From Bacteroidota bacterium (GTDB lineage Bacteria; Bacteroidota; Bacteroidia; Sphingobacteriales; Sphingobacteriaceae), in NCBI GenBank assembly GCA_013286325.1, contig JABDFZ010000022.1, positions 1 to 34,822 on the forward strand: a stretch of 34,822 nt of DNA. The letters run 5' to 3'. The position numbers and the translations under genes were made by a program. The notes under the pieces are model-generated. The model worked only from the letters and a program-made list of their open reading frames with translations. It did no database searches and was not told where the DNA came from. Positions 1 through 7,927 of the stretch are shown one piece after another (within the stretch, counting starts at the first letter, position 1; every line of letters starts with the position of its first letter).

Positions 1-1
1 T

Positions 2-72
2 CCCCGTTGGCTGTGTCCTCACAGCCAACATTTTCAACTATTTAGCTGTCTGTGAGGACACAGACAGCGGGG
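2..72. repeat. Double-hairpin REP-like element
   Basis: Two perfect 10-bp hairpins sit side by side. The first has arms at 6-15 and 20-29 with loop TCCT; the second has arms at 45-54 and 59-68 with loop AGGA. They are enclosed by CCCC at 2-5 and GGGG at 69-72, so the whole unit also pairs end to end (2-24 against 50-72, 21 of 23 positions). This cruciform design resembles bacterial REP/BIME elements. It lies immediately before the truncated DUF6067 reading frame, whose in-frame stop (81-83) follows it directly. The window begins at the element, so its left flank is unseen. Confidence 0.75.
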
Positions 73-182
73 AAGATAGATAGGGAGAAACTTACTTCAA
101 TAAACAACTATTTGTTGTTGACTCTGCAACCAATAAACGGATATTAAATGTATCGGTAGCGGCTATAAACCGTGAAAGCTGC

Positions 183-2888
183 GTGTTGTATTTCGAGCCA
201 TCGCAAGGTGATAAAAAATACTTTGTCTATTATATGCCTTATAAGGTAGACCGGAAATCGAATTATCCCGATGTTAAATACTTAAAGGCATCCCCAACTG
301 CTGCTGACGACTGGACACAATCTATTCAAAACAATACCAATGTAGAAGGCGCCCGGGTTGAAGCCATCCAATCCATCAACGCTATCAATAGCTTTTACCC
401 GATGGAGGTAATTGCAACTGCACAGGAGGTAAGTAACCTGGTTGGGCAAAATGCAGGGAAAACTTATCTCGTTTTTCCGGAGGATAGGCTACATTCTATC
501 AAATTGAAAAACGACCTTCCTCAGCGATGGATAATAAGCGGAGTGAAAAATGTTTTTAATGACGATGCAAAGCGTGGTGAAAACTACGCTTACCAATTGG
601 GCATATACCCTGTAACAAAAGATCTGAGCGGGGTGAAAATTACATTTTCGGACCTTAAGAATAAATCCGGACAGGTGATTTCATCAAAGGTAATGTCGTG
701 CCTTAATAATGGCGGCACTGATTACCAGGGCAAGGCCTTTACGAAGGAGGTAGATATTACCAAAAGCAATGTGCAGGCAATGTGGTGTCTGGTAAATATA
801 CCTGCAACCGTTGTTGCCGGGACCTATGAAGGCACGGTAACCATATCAGCAAAAAATGCTGAGAACACTAAAATAGGAATACGCTTAAAAGTAGTTAATG
901 CATTAGCAGCTAAAGGTGATATAAATGAACCCGTAAAGCAAACCCGCCTTACCTGGTTAAATTCAACTATTGCACAGCAAAACGATGTTATTAAACCATA
1001 TATCCCCTTAGTTGTAAAGGATAACAGCATTGCATTGTTAGGGAGAAAAGTTGTACTGGATAAAACGGGGTTCCCCAAAAGCATCCAGACCTATTTTACA
1101 CCCGAAATGACATCGTTTTCGAGCAAGGCAAAAGATGTGATCAATGCACCTATTAACCTGATCGCGGAAAACGGATCGGGTATAGAAAAATGGCAGCCGA
1201 AAGGTGTAAAGTTTACCGAAAAACAAGCCGGTACAGTAAAATGGGAAGCTACCAATACCTCTGCCGACCTGCAAATGGATGTAACAGGCTCGATAGAGTT
1301 TGATGGATTTGCTGCCTATACTGTAAAAGTTACTGCTTTGCGGGATGTTGACCTGAAGGACATCAGGATGGAAATTCCTTTTAATAAGGATGCCGCCAAA
1401 TATATGATGGGCCTTAATTTAAAAGGAGAAAAAAGACCTGCAAGCTATGAATGGAAATGGGATGTTCCCCACAAAAACCAGGATGGCGCATGGATAGGTG
1501 ATGTAAACGCAGGCTTGCAGTATTCGCTTCGCGATGAAAATTATGTACGTCCGCTAAATACCAACTTTTACCTGCAAAAGCCATTATTGCTGCCAACATC
1601 ATGGGGTAATGACAATAAGGGCGGTATAAATATTTCGGAGAACGGAAACGGCGTTTTGGTAAATAATTACAGCGGTGCGCGTTCAATGAAGAAAGGGGAG
1701 GTGCTGTATTACAACTTTACCTTACTGATTACTCCGTTCCATCCAATAAATACCGATTTTCAGTGGGCAACCCGCTTTTATCACAAATACGATAACATTG
1801 ATACCATAAAGGCTACCGGTGCAACTATTATTAATATCCACCACGCCACACCGATAAACCCATACATTAATTATCCTTTTATAGCGCACGATGCTATGAA
1901 GGCTTATATTGATGAGGCGCATAAAAAAGGACTGAAAGTAAAAATATATAATACCGTACGCGAGCTTTCCAACAGCGCTTACGAAACTTTTGCGATGCGC
2001 AGCCTTGGGCACGAGATCTATTCTGCCGGGAAGGGTGGAGGCTACTCGTGGTTGCAGGAACACCTTGGCGGCGATTACATAGCAGCCTGGTATGTGCCCG
2101 AAATAAAGGATGCAGCCATTGTTAACAGCGGAATGAGTCGCTGGCATAATTATTATGTGGAGGGAATGAACTGGCTGGTTCAAAATGTAGGTATCGATGG
2201 GATCTACCTCGATGATGTTGCATTCGATCGCATTACCATGAAGCGGATTAAACGGGTGCTTACCAAAGATGGGCATCCCGGTATTATTGACCTGCATTCG
2301 GCAAACCAATATAACAAAAGCGATGGCTTTAATAATAGCGGCAATTTATATCTCGAACATTTCCCGTACCTGAACCGGCTTTGGTTTGGAGAATATTTTG
2401 ATTACGAAAAAAACTCGCCTGATTTCTTTTTAACGGAGGTTTCGGGTATTCCGTTTGGCTTAATGGGCGAAATGCTGCAAGGCGGAGGAAATCCGTGGCG
2501 GGGAATGATCTATGGAATGACCAACCGAATGCCATGGAGCGATAATGCCGATCCACGCCCGATATGGAAAGTATGGGATAACTTTGGCATGCAGGGCACA
2601 AAAATGATTGGTTACTGGGTAGAAAACAACCCGGTAAAAACCAACAATCCCGATGTGCTGGCGACTATCTACAAAAAAGATCATAGCGCGTTGGTATCAA
2701 TAGCAAGCTGGGCTAAGGACGATGTAAATATCAAATTACAAATAGACTGGAAAGCCCTGGGCATTGACCCGGCGAAAGCTACCATAACTGCACCCGAGGT
2801 CAAAAATTTTCAGCAGGCCGCAAGCTTTAAAGATGGCGACGAGATTAAGGTTGAAAAAGGTAAAGGATGGCTGTTGGTGATAAAATAA
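183..2888 (+). CDS. DUF6067 / glycoside-hydrolase-domain protein, 5'-truncated
   Basis: Large secreted-type protein of the DUF6067 family, recognised from its overall pattern: an N-terminal beta-rich region, the 'PEDR..P.....IPQRW' stretch near residue 100, and a C-terminal TIM-barrel-like part with GIDGIYLDD (D677, D678), ELSNSAYE-type and EMLQGGGNPWRGM segments. Members are presumed glycoside hydrolases in Bacteroidota polysaccharide use; the substrate is unknown. The first start codon is GTG at 183, but family-like sequence continues in frame upstream to codon 84 (YFNKQLFVVDSATNKR), where a TAG (81-83) ends it. No ATG, signal peptide or ribosome site precedes 183. The natural N-terminus with its export signal is therefore missing, apparently cut by the double-hairpin element at 2-72. 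Probably a broken gene, although 901 codons remain open. Confidence 0.8.
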   Translation: MLYFEPSQGDKKYFVYYMPYKVDRKSNYPDVKYLKASPTAADDWTQSIQNNTNVEGARVEAIQSINAINSFYPMEVIATAQEVSNLVGQNAGKTYLVFPEDRLHSIKLKNDLPQRWIISGVKNVFNDDAKRGENYAYQLGIYPVTKDLSGVKITFSDLKNKSGQVISSKVMSCLNNGGTDYQGKAFTKEVDITKSNVQAMWCLVNIPATVVAGTYEGTVTISAKNAENTKIGIRLKVVNALAAKGDINEPVKQTRLTWLNSTIAQQNDVIKPYIPLVVKDNSIALLGRKVVLDKTGFPKSIQTYFTPEMTSFSSKAKDVINAPINLIAENGSGIEKWQPKGVKFTEKQAGTVKWEATNTSADLQMDVTGSIEFDGFAAYTVKVTALRDVDLKDIRMEIPFNKDAAKYMMGLNLKGEKRPASYEWKWDVPHKNQDGAWIGDVNAGLQYSLRDENYVRPLNTNFYLQKPLLLPTSWGNDNKGGINISENGNGVLVNNYSGARSMKKGEVLYYNFTLLITPFHPINTDFQWATRFYHKYDNIDTIKATGATIINIHHATPINPYINYPFIAHDAMKAYIDEAHKKGLKVKIYNTVRELSNSAYETFAMRSLGHEIYSAGKGGGYSWLQEHLGGDYIAAWYVPEIKDAAIVNSGMSRWHNYYVEGMNWLVQNVGIDGIYLDDVAFDRITMKRIKRVLTKDGHPGIIDLHSANQYNKSDGFNNSGNLYLEHFPYLNRLWFGEYFDYEKNSPDFFLTEVSGIPFGLMGEMLQGGGNPWRGMIYGMTNRMPWSDNADPRPIWKVWDNFGMQGTKMIGYWVENNPVKTNNPDVLATIYKKDHSALVSIASWAKDDVNIKLQIDWKALGIDPAKATITAPEVKNFQQAASFKDGDEIKVEKGKGWLLVIK

Positions 2889-2905
2889 AGAAGTAAGGAA
2901 CCCAT

Positions 2906-3000
2906 TTGTCATTGCGAGCGATAGCGCGGCAATCGCGAACTATGGATATTCAAATGTGCAAAGTTCGCGAGCCCCTTCCCTTTCCCAGGGTAGGAATCGC
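2906..3000. repeat. Dispersed TGTCATTGCGAGCG-type repeat
   Basis: Starts with TTGTCATTGCGAGCGATAGC, a sequence type common in intergenic spaces of many bacterial genomes (established knowledge). TCGCGAACT at 2933-2941 is matched by AGTTCGCGA at 2962-2970, giving a 9-bp stem around 20 nt. The right part (2971-3000) is not the mirror of the left part, so the element looks decayed. It fills the space between two convergent genes and may act as a transcription barrier. Confidence 0.55.
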
Positions 3001-3016
3001 ACTGGCTGTTGCTTAA

Positions 3017-3433
3017 TTAGCATTCCAATATTTCACTAAACACATGCTCGTTTAGATAATATATTTTAAATCCAATAGGTAAGGTAAAGGCTAACGAAAG
3101 TAAGGCAGGCACAAAAGTATGAGCGTAATAAAAACCAGTTGCTGAAAATAACGTCATAAGGATAATCGGATATGATATATCTGTAAGATAAATCAATTTT
3201 GCGAATGTCGCATTCCCCGTAGAATAGTATTCAAATTTGCCTTCTCCTATCCTGGTATGATAATCTGATCTTCGCCTTTTTCTGTCACTGTACTCATCAT
3301 CAATAAAAATAACAAATCCCGGACCTCTCTCTACAATCCTGTAAAAGTTCTTTTTTAAATATTTGCTAATCTTCTCTTCTAAAACTTCAGCCGGTAATTG
3401 AACTTCCTGTTTAATATTGAATTTAATTTTCAT
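3017..3433 (-). CDS. Hypothetical protein with C-terminal membrane hairpin
   Basis: 138 residues, family not recognised. Residues 1-75 are soluble and charged, including a basic DRKRRRSDYHTR stretch around 50-61. Two hydrophobic segments near residues 85-105 and 107-125 look like a membrane hairpin, with a short tail. ATG start at 3433, with no clear ribosome site, as usual here. It stands alone between the DUF6067 gene (convergent) and the DUF3472 gene (upstream, same strand, about 95 bp away). Composition and codon use look like a real gene, and no other reading frame competes. No function can be assigned. Confidence 0.65.
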   Translation of the reverse strand: MKIKFNIKQEVQLPAEVLEEKISKYLKKNFYRIVERGPGFVIFIDDEYSDRKRRRSDYHTRIGEGKFEYYSTGNATFAKLIYLTDISYPIILMTLFSATGFYYAHTFVPALLSLAFTLPIGFKIYYLNEHVFSEILEC

Positions 3434-3528
3434 CTATCAGCAGCTATAAGGTTCTACTATCGGCATAAAGATTCATTGATTGTCCTTAGTAGAGTTTGCT
3501 TCATGCCTCTCAATGACAAAACTACAGA

Positions 3529-4851
3529 TTAAGGCAATTTATCCAGTTCCACATCAGGCATCTTATCGTTTGCCGATCTTTCAAATATGGTATTGCGGGT
3601 GGTGTAATTATTAAAGAAACCGCAGTTTTTAAGGAAGAAGGCATTGCCGTCTGTTCCGCCTGCATAATCCATGCGGTAGCCTTTTGCACCTGTATTATCA
3701 ATAGTGAAACGGGCTTTGTTAAGCGCTACCCATTTGCCGCTTTCATCAGCCACCCATTGATTGGTAAAAAGTACCTTGCGGGTTATTGTTCCCTGTTCAG
3801 GATCGAAGTTTTCTAAAAACGAGTGTAAATGTTTTAAATAAGTATTGGTTTGCGGACGGCTAAAGCTTGCTATTAACTGCCATTTGTTTAATTCGGGTGC
3901 AAAAAACCAGGTGGTATAAACTGTGTGGTTATTGCCATCGGGTTTGGCATGTACCAGGAACTTATAGGTGTTACCTGCCTTCCAGTTATACAACATATAG
4001 CTTTGTCCGCCCGAGCCTTCGCTTCCAAATTCACCTGTGTGCACATTCGGCCCTTTTTTTAACATGATGATCTTTTTATCATCCGGGATATCTTTCGGGT
4101 TATCGGTAACAAAGGGGCTCCATACCGAAAACAAAATATGCCTTTCGGTTGGCGAGTTTACCTGCATGCCAAAATAGCCCTCTCCAAAACCATCAGCCAT
4201 AAAATACGAACCCAATACATCGTTCCCCACGGGGACGGTAACTTCATTATAGAACCATTCGGCATTCATTTTATCAGGCACTACATATCCCAAATGAACC
4301 GATGGCCCGCGACGGCCCCAATAAAAGAATTGGCCCTCATTGTTTTTTACAAATGCGGTTTTAGCGTCAATTGCTTCTCCTGCTAATTTTATACTGCTAA
4401 CATTGGCAAACGTATTGCCTGTTTTACTGACGCCCCTAAGCTCAATGGCGATGTAGCCGGTATCAGCCACTGTCCATTCCCCAAAATAGCGATCTTTTGC
4501 TGAGTTGCCAGTTACTGTAATTCCTTTAACACTTTTTAAAATTGATACGTTGATATGGCTTTTTCCATCAGCTACTTTAAGGTTTAGCCAAAGCTTGATT
4601 TTACCTTTTTTAGCCACGCGGACATAAGTGACGAATTTTACTTGCTTACCGCTCCAATCCGTTATCCCGTTATTGGTTACAGCGCCTCCAATGGTGTCTT
4701 TATCCATCCGCCAGGTATTACCGCCAATAGGGACTGTAATGAGGCTATCCTTACTTTGTACTTTAATCCTGTTTGCATGGGCTGCGTTACTAAATCCGGT
4801 AAGGCTAATTAACACAATAGATACAAAAGCTGCCAGTTTCTCAATTCTCAT
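3529..4851 (-). CDS. Exported DUF5077-DUF3472 domain protein
   Basis: 440 residues. A signal peptide (basic MRIEK, hydrophobic 7-22, ending near AHA at 24-26) predicts export. The first half (about 35-160) matches the DUF5077 pattern, a carbohydrate-binding-like beta-sandwich, and the second half (about 170-430) the DUF3472 pattern with WGRRGPSVHL and the LHSFLENF...R.. stretch. Such proteins sit in Bacteroidota polysaccharide-use regions; no catalytic activity is established. Its ATG overlaps the last 11 bases of the upstream kinase gene (4841-4851), so the two are surely cotranscribed and probably translationally coupled. The pairing suggests a role with N-acetylated sugars, which is inference. 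Confidence 0.85.
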   Translation of the reverse strand: MRIEKLAAFVSIVLISLTGFSNAAHANRIKVQSKDSLITVPIGGNTWRMDKDTIGGAVTNNGITDWSGKQVKFVTYVRVAKKGKIKLWLNLKVADGKSHINVSILKSVKGITVTGNSAKDRYFGEWTVADTGYIAIELRGVSKTGNTFANVSSIKLAGEAIDAKTAFVKNNEGQFFYWGRRGPSVHLGYVVPDKMNAEWFYNEVTVPVGNDVLGSYFMADGFGEGYFGMQVNSPTERHILFSVWSPFVTDNPKDIPDDKKIIMLKKGPNVHTGEFGSEGSGGQSYMLYNWKAGNTYKFLVHAKPDGNNHTVYTTWFFAPELNKWQLIASFSRPQTNTYLKHLHSFLENFDPEQGTITRKVLFTNQWVADESGKWVALNKARFTIDNTGAKGYRMDYAGGTDGNAFFLKNCGFFNNYTTRNTIFERSANDKMPDVELDKLP

Positions 4852-5944
4852 TACGCCAGGTTTTTATGATGATATCGTTTAAAGTTTCTCTTGCTTCTTC
4901 CAGCTTTTTAACCAGCTGAAACTGTGCCTTTGCACGCTGCAGGTTATGCTGCGGCGAGTGGGTCTTAAAATAACGGTCGCCATCTAAATAATCTGTCAGG
5001 AACCGCACCCCCTGCATATAGGGCAGAAGAAGTGCACCATCGATCAGCGAATCAACTTCGGCTTCGGTTAAAAAGTTAACAGTTTGTTGAAGATAGCCTT
5101 TTACATAAGCTGTAAACAAAGGAATATTAAGCTTGATCAGATCGAGATCGGCCTCATCCTCGGCGGCAGTATTAATGATGGTACGTATGGCGTCGCCAAA
5201 GTCGTAAGCCACATAACCCGGCATCACGGTATCAAGATCGATAACGCATTGTGCATGATCCTGCTGATCGAGCAGTACATTATTAAACTTGGTGTCGTTA
5301 TGAATGATACGTTGCGACAGGAAGCCAGCCCTGCCCGCCTGTAGCACACGGCTCATTTGTGCCCGGCGCTGATTAACAAACTCAATTTCGGGCGCTACCT
5401 TACTTAACCTTTTTTCGGTATCGGCAGCAATGGCTTTATCCAGGTTTAACAGGCGATATTCAATATTATGAAAATCGGGGATGGTATCTACAATCAATTC
5501 AGTATCCAGATCGGCAAGTAATGCCTGGAAACGCCCGAATGCTTTACCACCCTCAAATGCCTGCGTTTCGGTGGTGACCAGGTCGTAACTTTTAGTATTA
5601 TTTAAAAAGTTAAAAACACGCCAAAAGTTTCCGTCTGTATCCTCAATATAAAAACCATTATCAGTGGTTTTAACTAACGATAAGATCTCTTTTTCAGGGT
5701 CTGCACCCTTAATGTTTTTTAGTTTTTCGCTTAAATGCTGCGTAACCAGCATCAGGTTATTCATTAACCCAGGCACATCCTTAAACACAAAATGATTTAT
5801 CCTTTGTAATAAATAATCTTTTTTCTCTGTTGTGCTTACAAGGTAAGTATCATTAATATGCCCCGAACCAAAAGGTTTGGCAGAAATCATATTACCTATT
5901 ATGCTAAAGCGGGAAACAATATCTTTTACAGCCGTATCAGTCAC
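4841..5944 (-). CDS. Phosphotransferase, N-acetylhexosamine 1-kinase-like
   Basis: 367 residues of the APH/choline-kinase fold. The N-terminus has GSGHINDTYLV (26-36) and YLLQRINHFVFKD (44-56), a pattern typical of NahK-type kinases that phosphorylate GlcNAc/GalNAc at C1. The catalytic Brenner motif is HNDTKFNN (215-222) and the metal-binding part is DLDTVMPG (236-243) and DFGDAIR (248-254). All key residues are present. It is cytoplasmic. The start is GTG at 5944; no ATG lies nearby in frame except an internal Met at residue 19. It overlaps the DUF3472 gene by 11 bp and follows the creatininase-family gene at 37 bp, so all three probably form one minus-strand operon. The exact sugar is not provable from sequence. 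Confidence 0.85.
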   Translation of the reverse strand: MTDTAVKDIVSRFSIIGNMISAKPFGSGHINDTYLVSTTEKKDYLLQRINHFVFKDVPGLMNNLMLVTQHLSEKLKNIKGADPEKEILSLVKTTDNGFYIEDTDGNFWRVFNFLNNTKSYDLVTTETQAFEGGKAFGRFQALLADLDTELIVDTIPDFHNIEYRLLNLDKAIAADTEKRLSKVAPEIEFVNQRRAQMSRVLQAGRAGFLSQRIIHNDTKFNNVLLDQQDHAQCVIDLDTVMPGYVAYDFGDAIRTIINTAAEDEADLDLIKLNIPLFTAYVKGYLQQTVNFLTEAEVDSLIDGALLLPYMQGVRFLTDYLDGDRYFKTHSPQHNLQRAKAQFQLVKKLEEARETLNDIIIKTWRNEN

Positions 5945-5981
5945 TACTATCTGGATTTATTTGAGCCGCAAATATCGTATT

Positions 5982-6839
5982 TTATAGCTTATCTACCCTG
6001 TCATAAAATTCATTTTGTAACTGTAACGTTTTTGTATCAGTTTTCACCTCTTTAAGGGCCTTTATAAATGATGCAATTTCATGATCGGTTATAAATTTAC
6101 CAAACTCGGCAGTTGCTTTATCACCCTCGCCTGCATAATGATTAGGGAAAGAAGAATACCACCAGATAGGTGTATATAAGCCGGGCATGCTTGAGCGTTT
6201 CTGATCGGCGCCGCTCTCTTTAGTTGCGCGGTCCATCCGCATCAGGTCTGGCCTGTAATATAACAAAACGGAAGTTTCATCTTCTCCGGCATGGTAATCT
6301 AATGCCGTTTTATGCAGTTTTTGATATTCTTTAGTGAATTCCGGATCGCGTTCAGGAGTGTATAAGTAAACCGCATAGTTATGCCGTTTATTCAACAATG
6401 ATTGCATAAAGAATTGAAGAAACTCCGGGTTGCCGCCATGACCGTTAAGGATGATGATCTTATCGAAGCCGTTACGGGCTATTTCATCGCATGTGGCTTC
6501 AAGCAGTTCATATATAACTTTGCTTGGCAATGCAAAGGTACCCAGCTGATGCCTGGCCTCGTTTATTTGACCGTAAAAATAATCAGGGAATACTACGGCG
6601 TATTCCGATTTTACAGCGCGTGCCGCCCATTCGCGCACATGGATAAGATCAGTGCCAATAGGCGAATGCGGCCCGTGTTTTTCCAATATCCCGATAGGGA
6701 GGATACAGGTTTTTGAAGATTTTTCTAATGCTTTGGGGAAATCGCTGGCCACGAGTTCGTCCCAGCGGGCGGGGATTTCCTGTGCAAATATGCTGGCAGA
6801 AAAAAGTACCCCGATAAATAGTAGTAAATAGGCTTTCAT
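5982..6839 (-). CDS. Exported creatininase-family protein
   Basis: 285 residues. Residues 1-20 form a signal peptide (MKAYLLLFIGVLFSASIFAQ, cleavage after AQ), unlike the cytosolic classical creatininases. The metal-site pattern is complete: PIGILEKHGPHSPIGTD (48-64; E53, H55, H58, D64), NGHGGN (132-137) and HAGEDETS (183-190). The family includes creatininase and amidohydrolases that open cyclic or N-formyl amides in cofactor pathways; substrate here is unknown. The start has AAGGAT just upstream, one of the few purine-rich ribosome-site-like sequences in the window. It is first in the probable operon with the kinase and DUF3472 genes. Confidence 0.85.
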   Translation of the reverse strand: MKAYLLLFIGVLFSASIFAQEIPARWDELVASDFPKALEKSSKTCILPIGILEKHGPHSPIGTDLIHVREWAARAVKSEYAVVFPDYFYGQINEARHQLGTFALPSKVIYELLEATCDEIARNGFDKIIILNGHGGNPEFLQFFMQSLLNKRHNYAVYLYTPERDPEFTKEYQKLHKTALDYHAGEDETSVLLYYRPDLMRMDRATKESGADQKRSSMPGLYTPIWWYSSFPNHYAGEGDKATAEFGKFITDHEIASFIKALKEVKTDTKTLQLQNEFYDRVDKL

Positions 6840-6981
6840 ATCCTTAAAGATTGATTTGTAAATGGTTTATGCTGATAAGTGGAATTATCAGGATGAATTT
6901 ACAATTTATTTTAAAGATAATGCAGGAAACAGTGAGTATTACATTTGTTTGACCTGGAACAATTTAATCTTTATGCTTTTC

Positions 6982-7164
6982 TTATTTCTCCAATACAAAA
7001 GTAATATTGGTCCAGTTTGGAGCAGCGGGGCTGTGAATAGTTTGCTTGATTACCCAGCCTTCATCAAGATATTTGTTTACAAAGCCTATTTCGTAGGCAG
7101 AATGACGGTTGGTAACCGATTGCTCATAAACATTGATATTTACAGTTATTACTTTTTGCGCCAT
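6982..7164 (-). CDS. Small hypothetical protein (60 aa)
   Basis: 60 residues, with a pattern I associate with short conserved proteins of Sphingobacteriaceae: MAQKVITV... at the start, NKYLDEGWVIK in the middle and ITFVLEK at the end. Function unknown. It is preferred over the overlapping plus-strand frame because a perfect TAnnTTTG box (TACCTTTG, minus strand, 7191 to 7184) lies about 20 bp before its ATG and because its composition is globular. It is divergent from the Crp/Fnr gene, with 68 bp between the starts, so the two may share regulation. Confidence 0.6.
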   Translation of the reverse strand: MAQKVITVNINVYEQSVTNRHSAYEIGFVNKYLDEGWVIKQTIHSPAAPNWTNITFVLEK

Positions 7165-7183
7165 GATGTTTTATGTTAAGGCC

Positions 7184-7191
7184 CAAAGGTA
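7184..7191 (-). promoter_or_regulatory. -7 promoter box TACCTTTG
   Basis: Exact match to the Bacteroidota -7 consensus TAnnTTTG, on the minus strand, directed at the 60-residue gene. Expected transcription start is about 5-7 nt further, giving a leader of roughly 15 nt. No clear -33 TTG was found upstream. Confidence 0.5.
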
Positions 7192-7232
7192 TATATTTAT
7201 AAAGCGATTATATCGTATTTGTGAATGTGATT

Positions 7233-7805
7233 ATGCACGAAATTTTAAGAAAGACTTTTGAAGGAAATACAAACCTGCCGGAAGAGCAATGGGCTTTTGT
7301 TTTAAATCATTATAAACCCAGAACTACTAAAAGGAACGAGATATTATTAGAAAAAGGCAAAATCAGCCAGCACCTGTATTTTGTTGTAAAGGGTTGTTTG
7401 CGGATTTTTTTGACTGATGATGACGGGCAGGAAGCTACCCGTTTTTTAGTATTTGAAGGGAGCTTTGGGACTGCGTTTCCGAGCTTTACACTACAGCAGC
7501 CATCTTCAGCATCTATACAAAGTATTGAGCCATCGGAATTGTTAGTGATTAATTATAGTGATTATCAGTTGTTGCTGGAGACTGTTCCCGGTTGGGAAAG
7601 AATGACCCGTTTGAGCCTTCAGCAGGATTATATTGATGCTATAATGCGTATTGAGAGCCTGATAACATTGGATGCAAAAGAACGGTACAATATTCTGCTA
7701 AAAAAGAATCCAAGACTTATCCAACGTCTTCCTAATAAATTTGTGGCCGATTACCTGGGAATTTCACAGGAGACGCTGAGTCGGCTAAAGTCGAGGAAAA
7801 GTTGA
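7233..7805 (+). CDS. Crp/Fnr-family transcriptional regulator
   Basis: 190 residues from the ATG at 7233 (a GTG at 7221 would add four residues). Residues about 20-115 form a cyclic-nucleotide-binding-type beta-roll (LLEKGKISQHLYFVVKGCLR). The C-terminal winged helix ends FVADYLGISQETLSRLKSRKS, with the recognition helix in SQETLSRLK. No Fnr-type cysteine cluster is present, and the canonical cAMP phosphate-binding RxS pocket is not evident, so the ligand is unknown. Short Crp-like proteins of this type are abundant in Bacteroidota. It precedes the alpha/beta hydrolase gene by 122 bp with palindromic DNA between, so it may control that gene. Confidence 0.88.
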   Translation: MHEILRKTFEGNTNLPEEQWAFVLNHYKPRTTKRNEILLEKGKISQHLYFVVKGCLRIFLTDDDGQEATRFLVFEGSFGTAFPSFTLQQPSSASIQSIEPSELLVINYSDYQLLLETVPGWERMTRLSLQQDYIDAIMRIESLITLDAKERYNILLKKNPRLIQRLPNKFVADYLGISQETLSRLKSRKS

Positions 7806-7859
7806 TTGAGTAATAGGGCAACTTAATCAACCACTCTCTTAATCAACTCAATCAACTTT
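7798..7859. repeat. 13-bp inverted repeat with tandem CTTAATCAAC
   Basis: AAAGTTGATTGAG at 7798-7810 is perfectly mirrored by CTCAATCAACTTT at 7847-7859, with a 36-nt loop. The loop contains CTTAATCAAC (7822-7831) and a second copy of it, CTTAATCAAC (7838-7847), that runs into the right arm. The left arm overlaps the stop codon of the regulator gene. It could be a terminator or binding sites for the regulator; no T-run follows directly. Confidence 0.55.
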
Positions 7860-7864
7860 CATTT

Positions 7865-7888
7865 ATTGACTTTTGTCAACATTATTTG
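7865..7888 (+). promoter_or_regulatory. Palindromic TTGAC-N4-GTCAA site and possible -7 box
   Basis: TTGAC at 7866-7870 and GTCAA at 7875-7879 form a 5-bp palindrome around TTTT. TATTTG (7883-7888) lies 17 bp after the first TTG and may be a degenerate -7 box for the alpha/beta hydrolase gene, whose ATG is 39 bp further on. The arrangement suggests an operator inside a promoter spacer. Confidence 0.35.
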
Positions 7889-7927
7889 AGCAGATTATGG
7901 ATTGATTTGCAGGTAAATAATAACCCA

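Noticed and set aside
1722..2309. 195-codon minus-strand frame inside the DUF6067 gene
   Set aside because: It runs antisense to a clear family protein, has atypical composition and no promoter.
2906..3000. Possible CRISPR or tRNA
   Set aside because: Repeats are single palindromes without regular spacers, and no cloverleaf can be drawn.
3866..4386. Plus-strand frames of 66-82 codons
   Set aside because: They are antisense to the DUF3472 gene.
6862..7179. 105-codon plus-strand frame opposite the 60-residue gene
   Set aside because: Its composition looks random, and the minus-strand gene has an exact -7 box.
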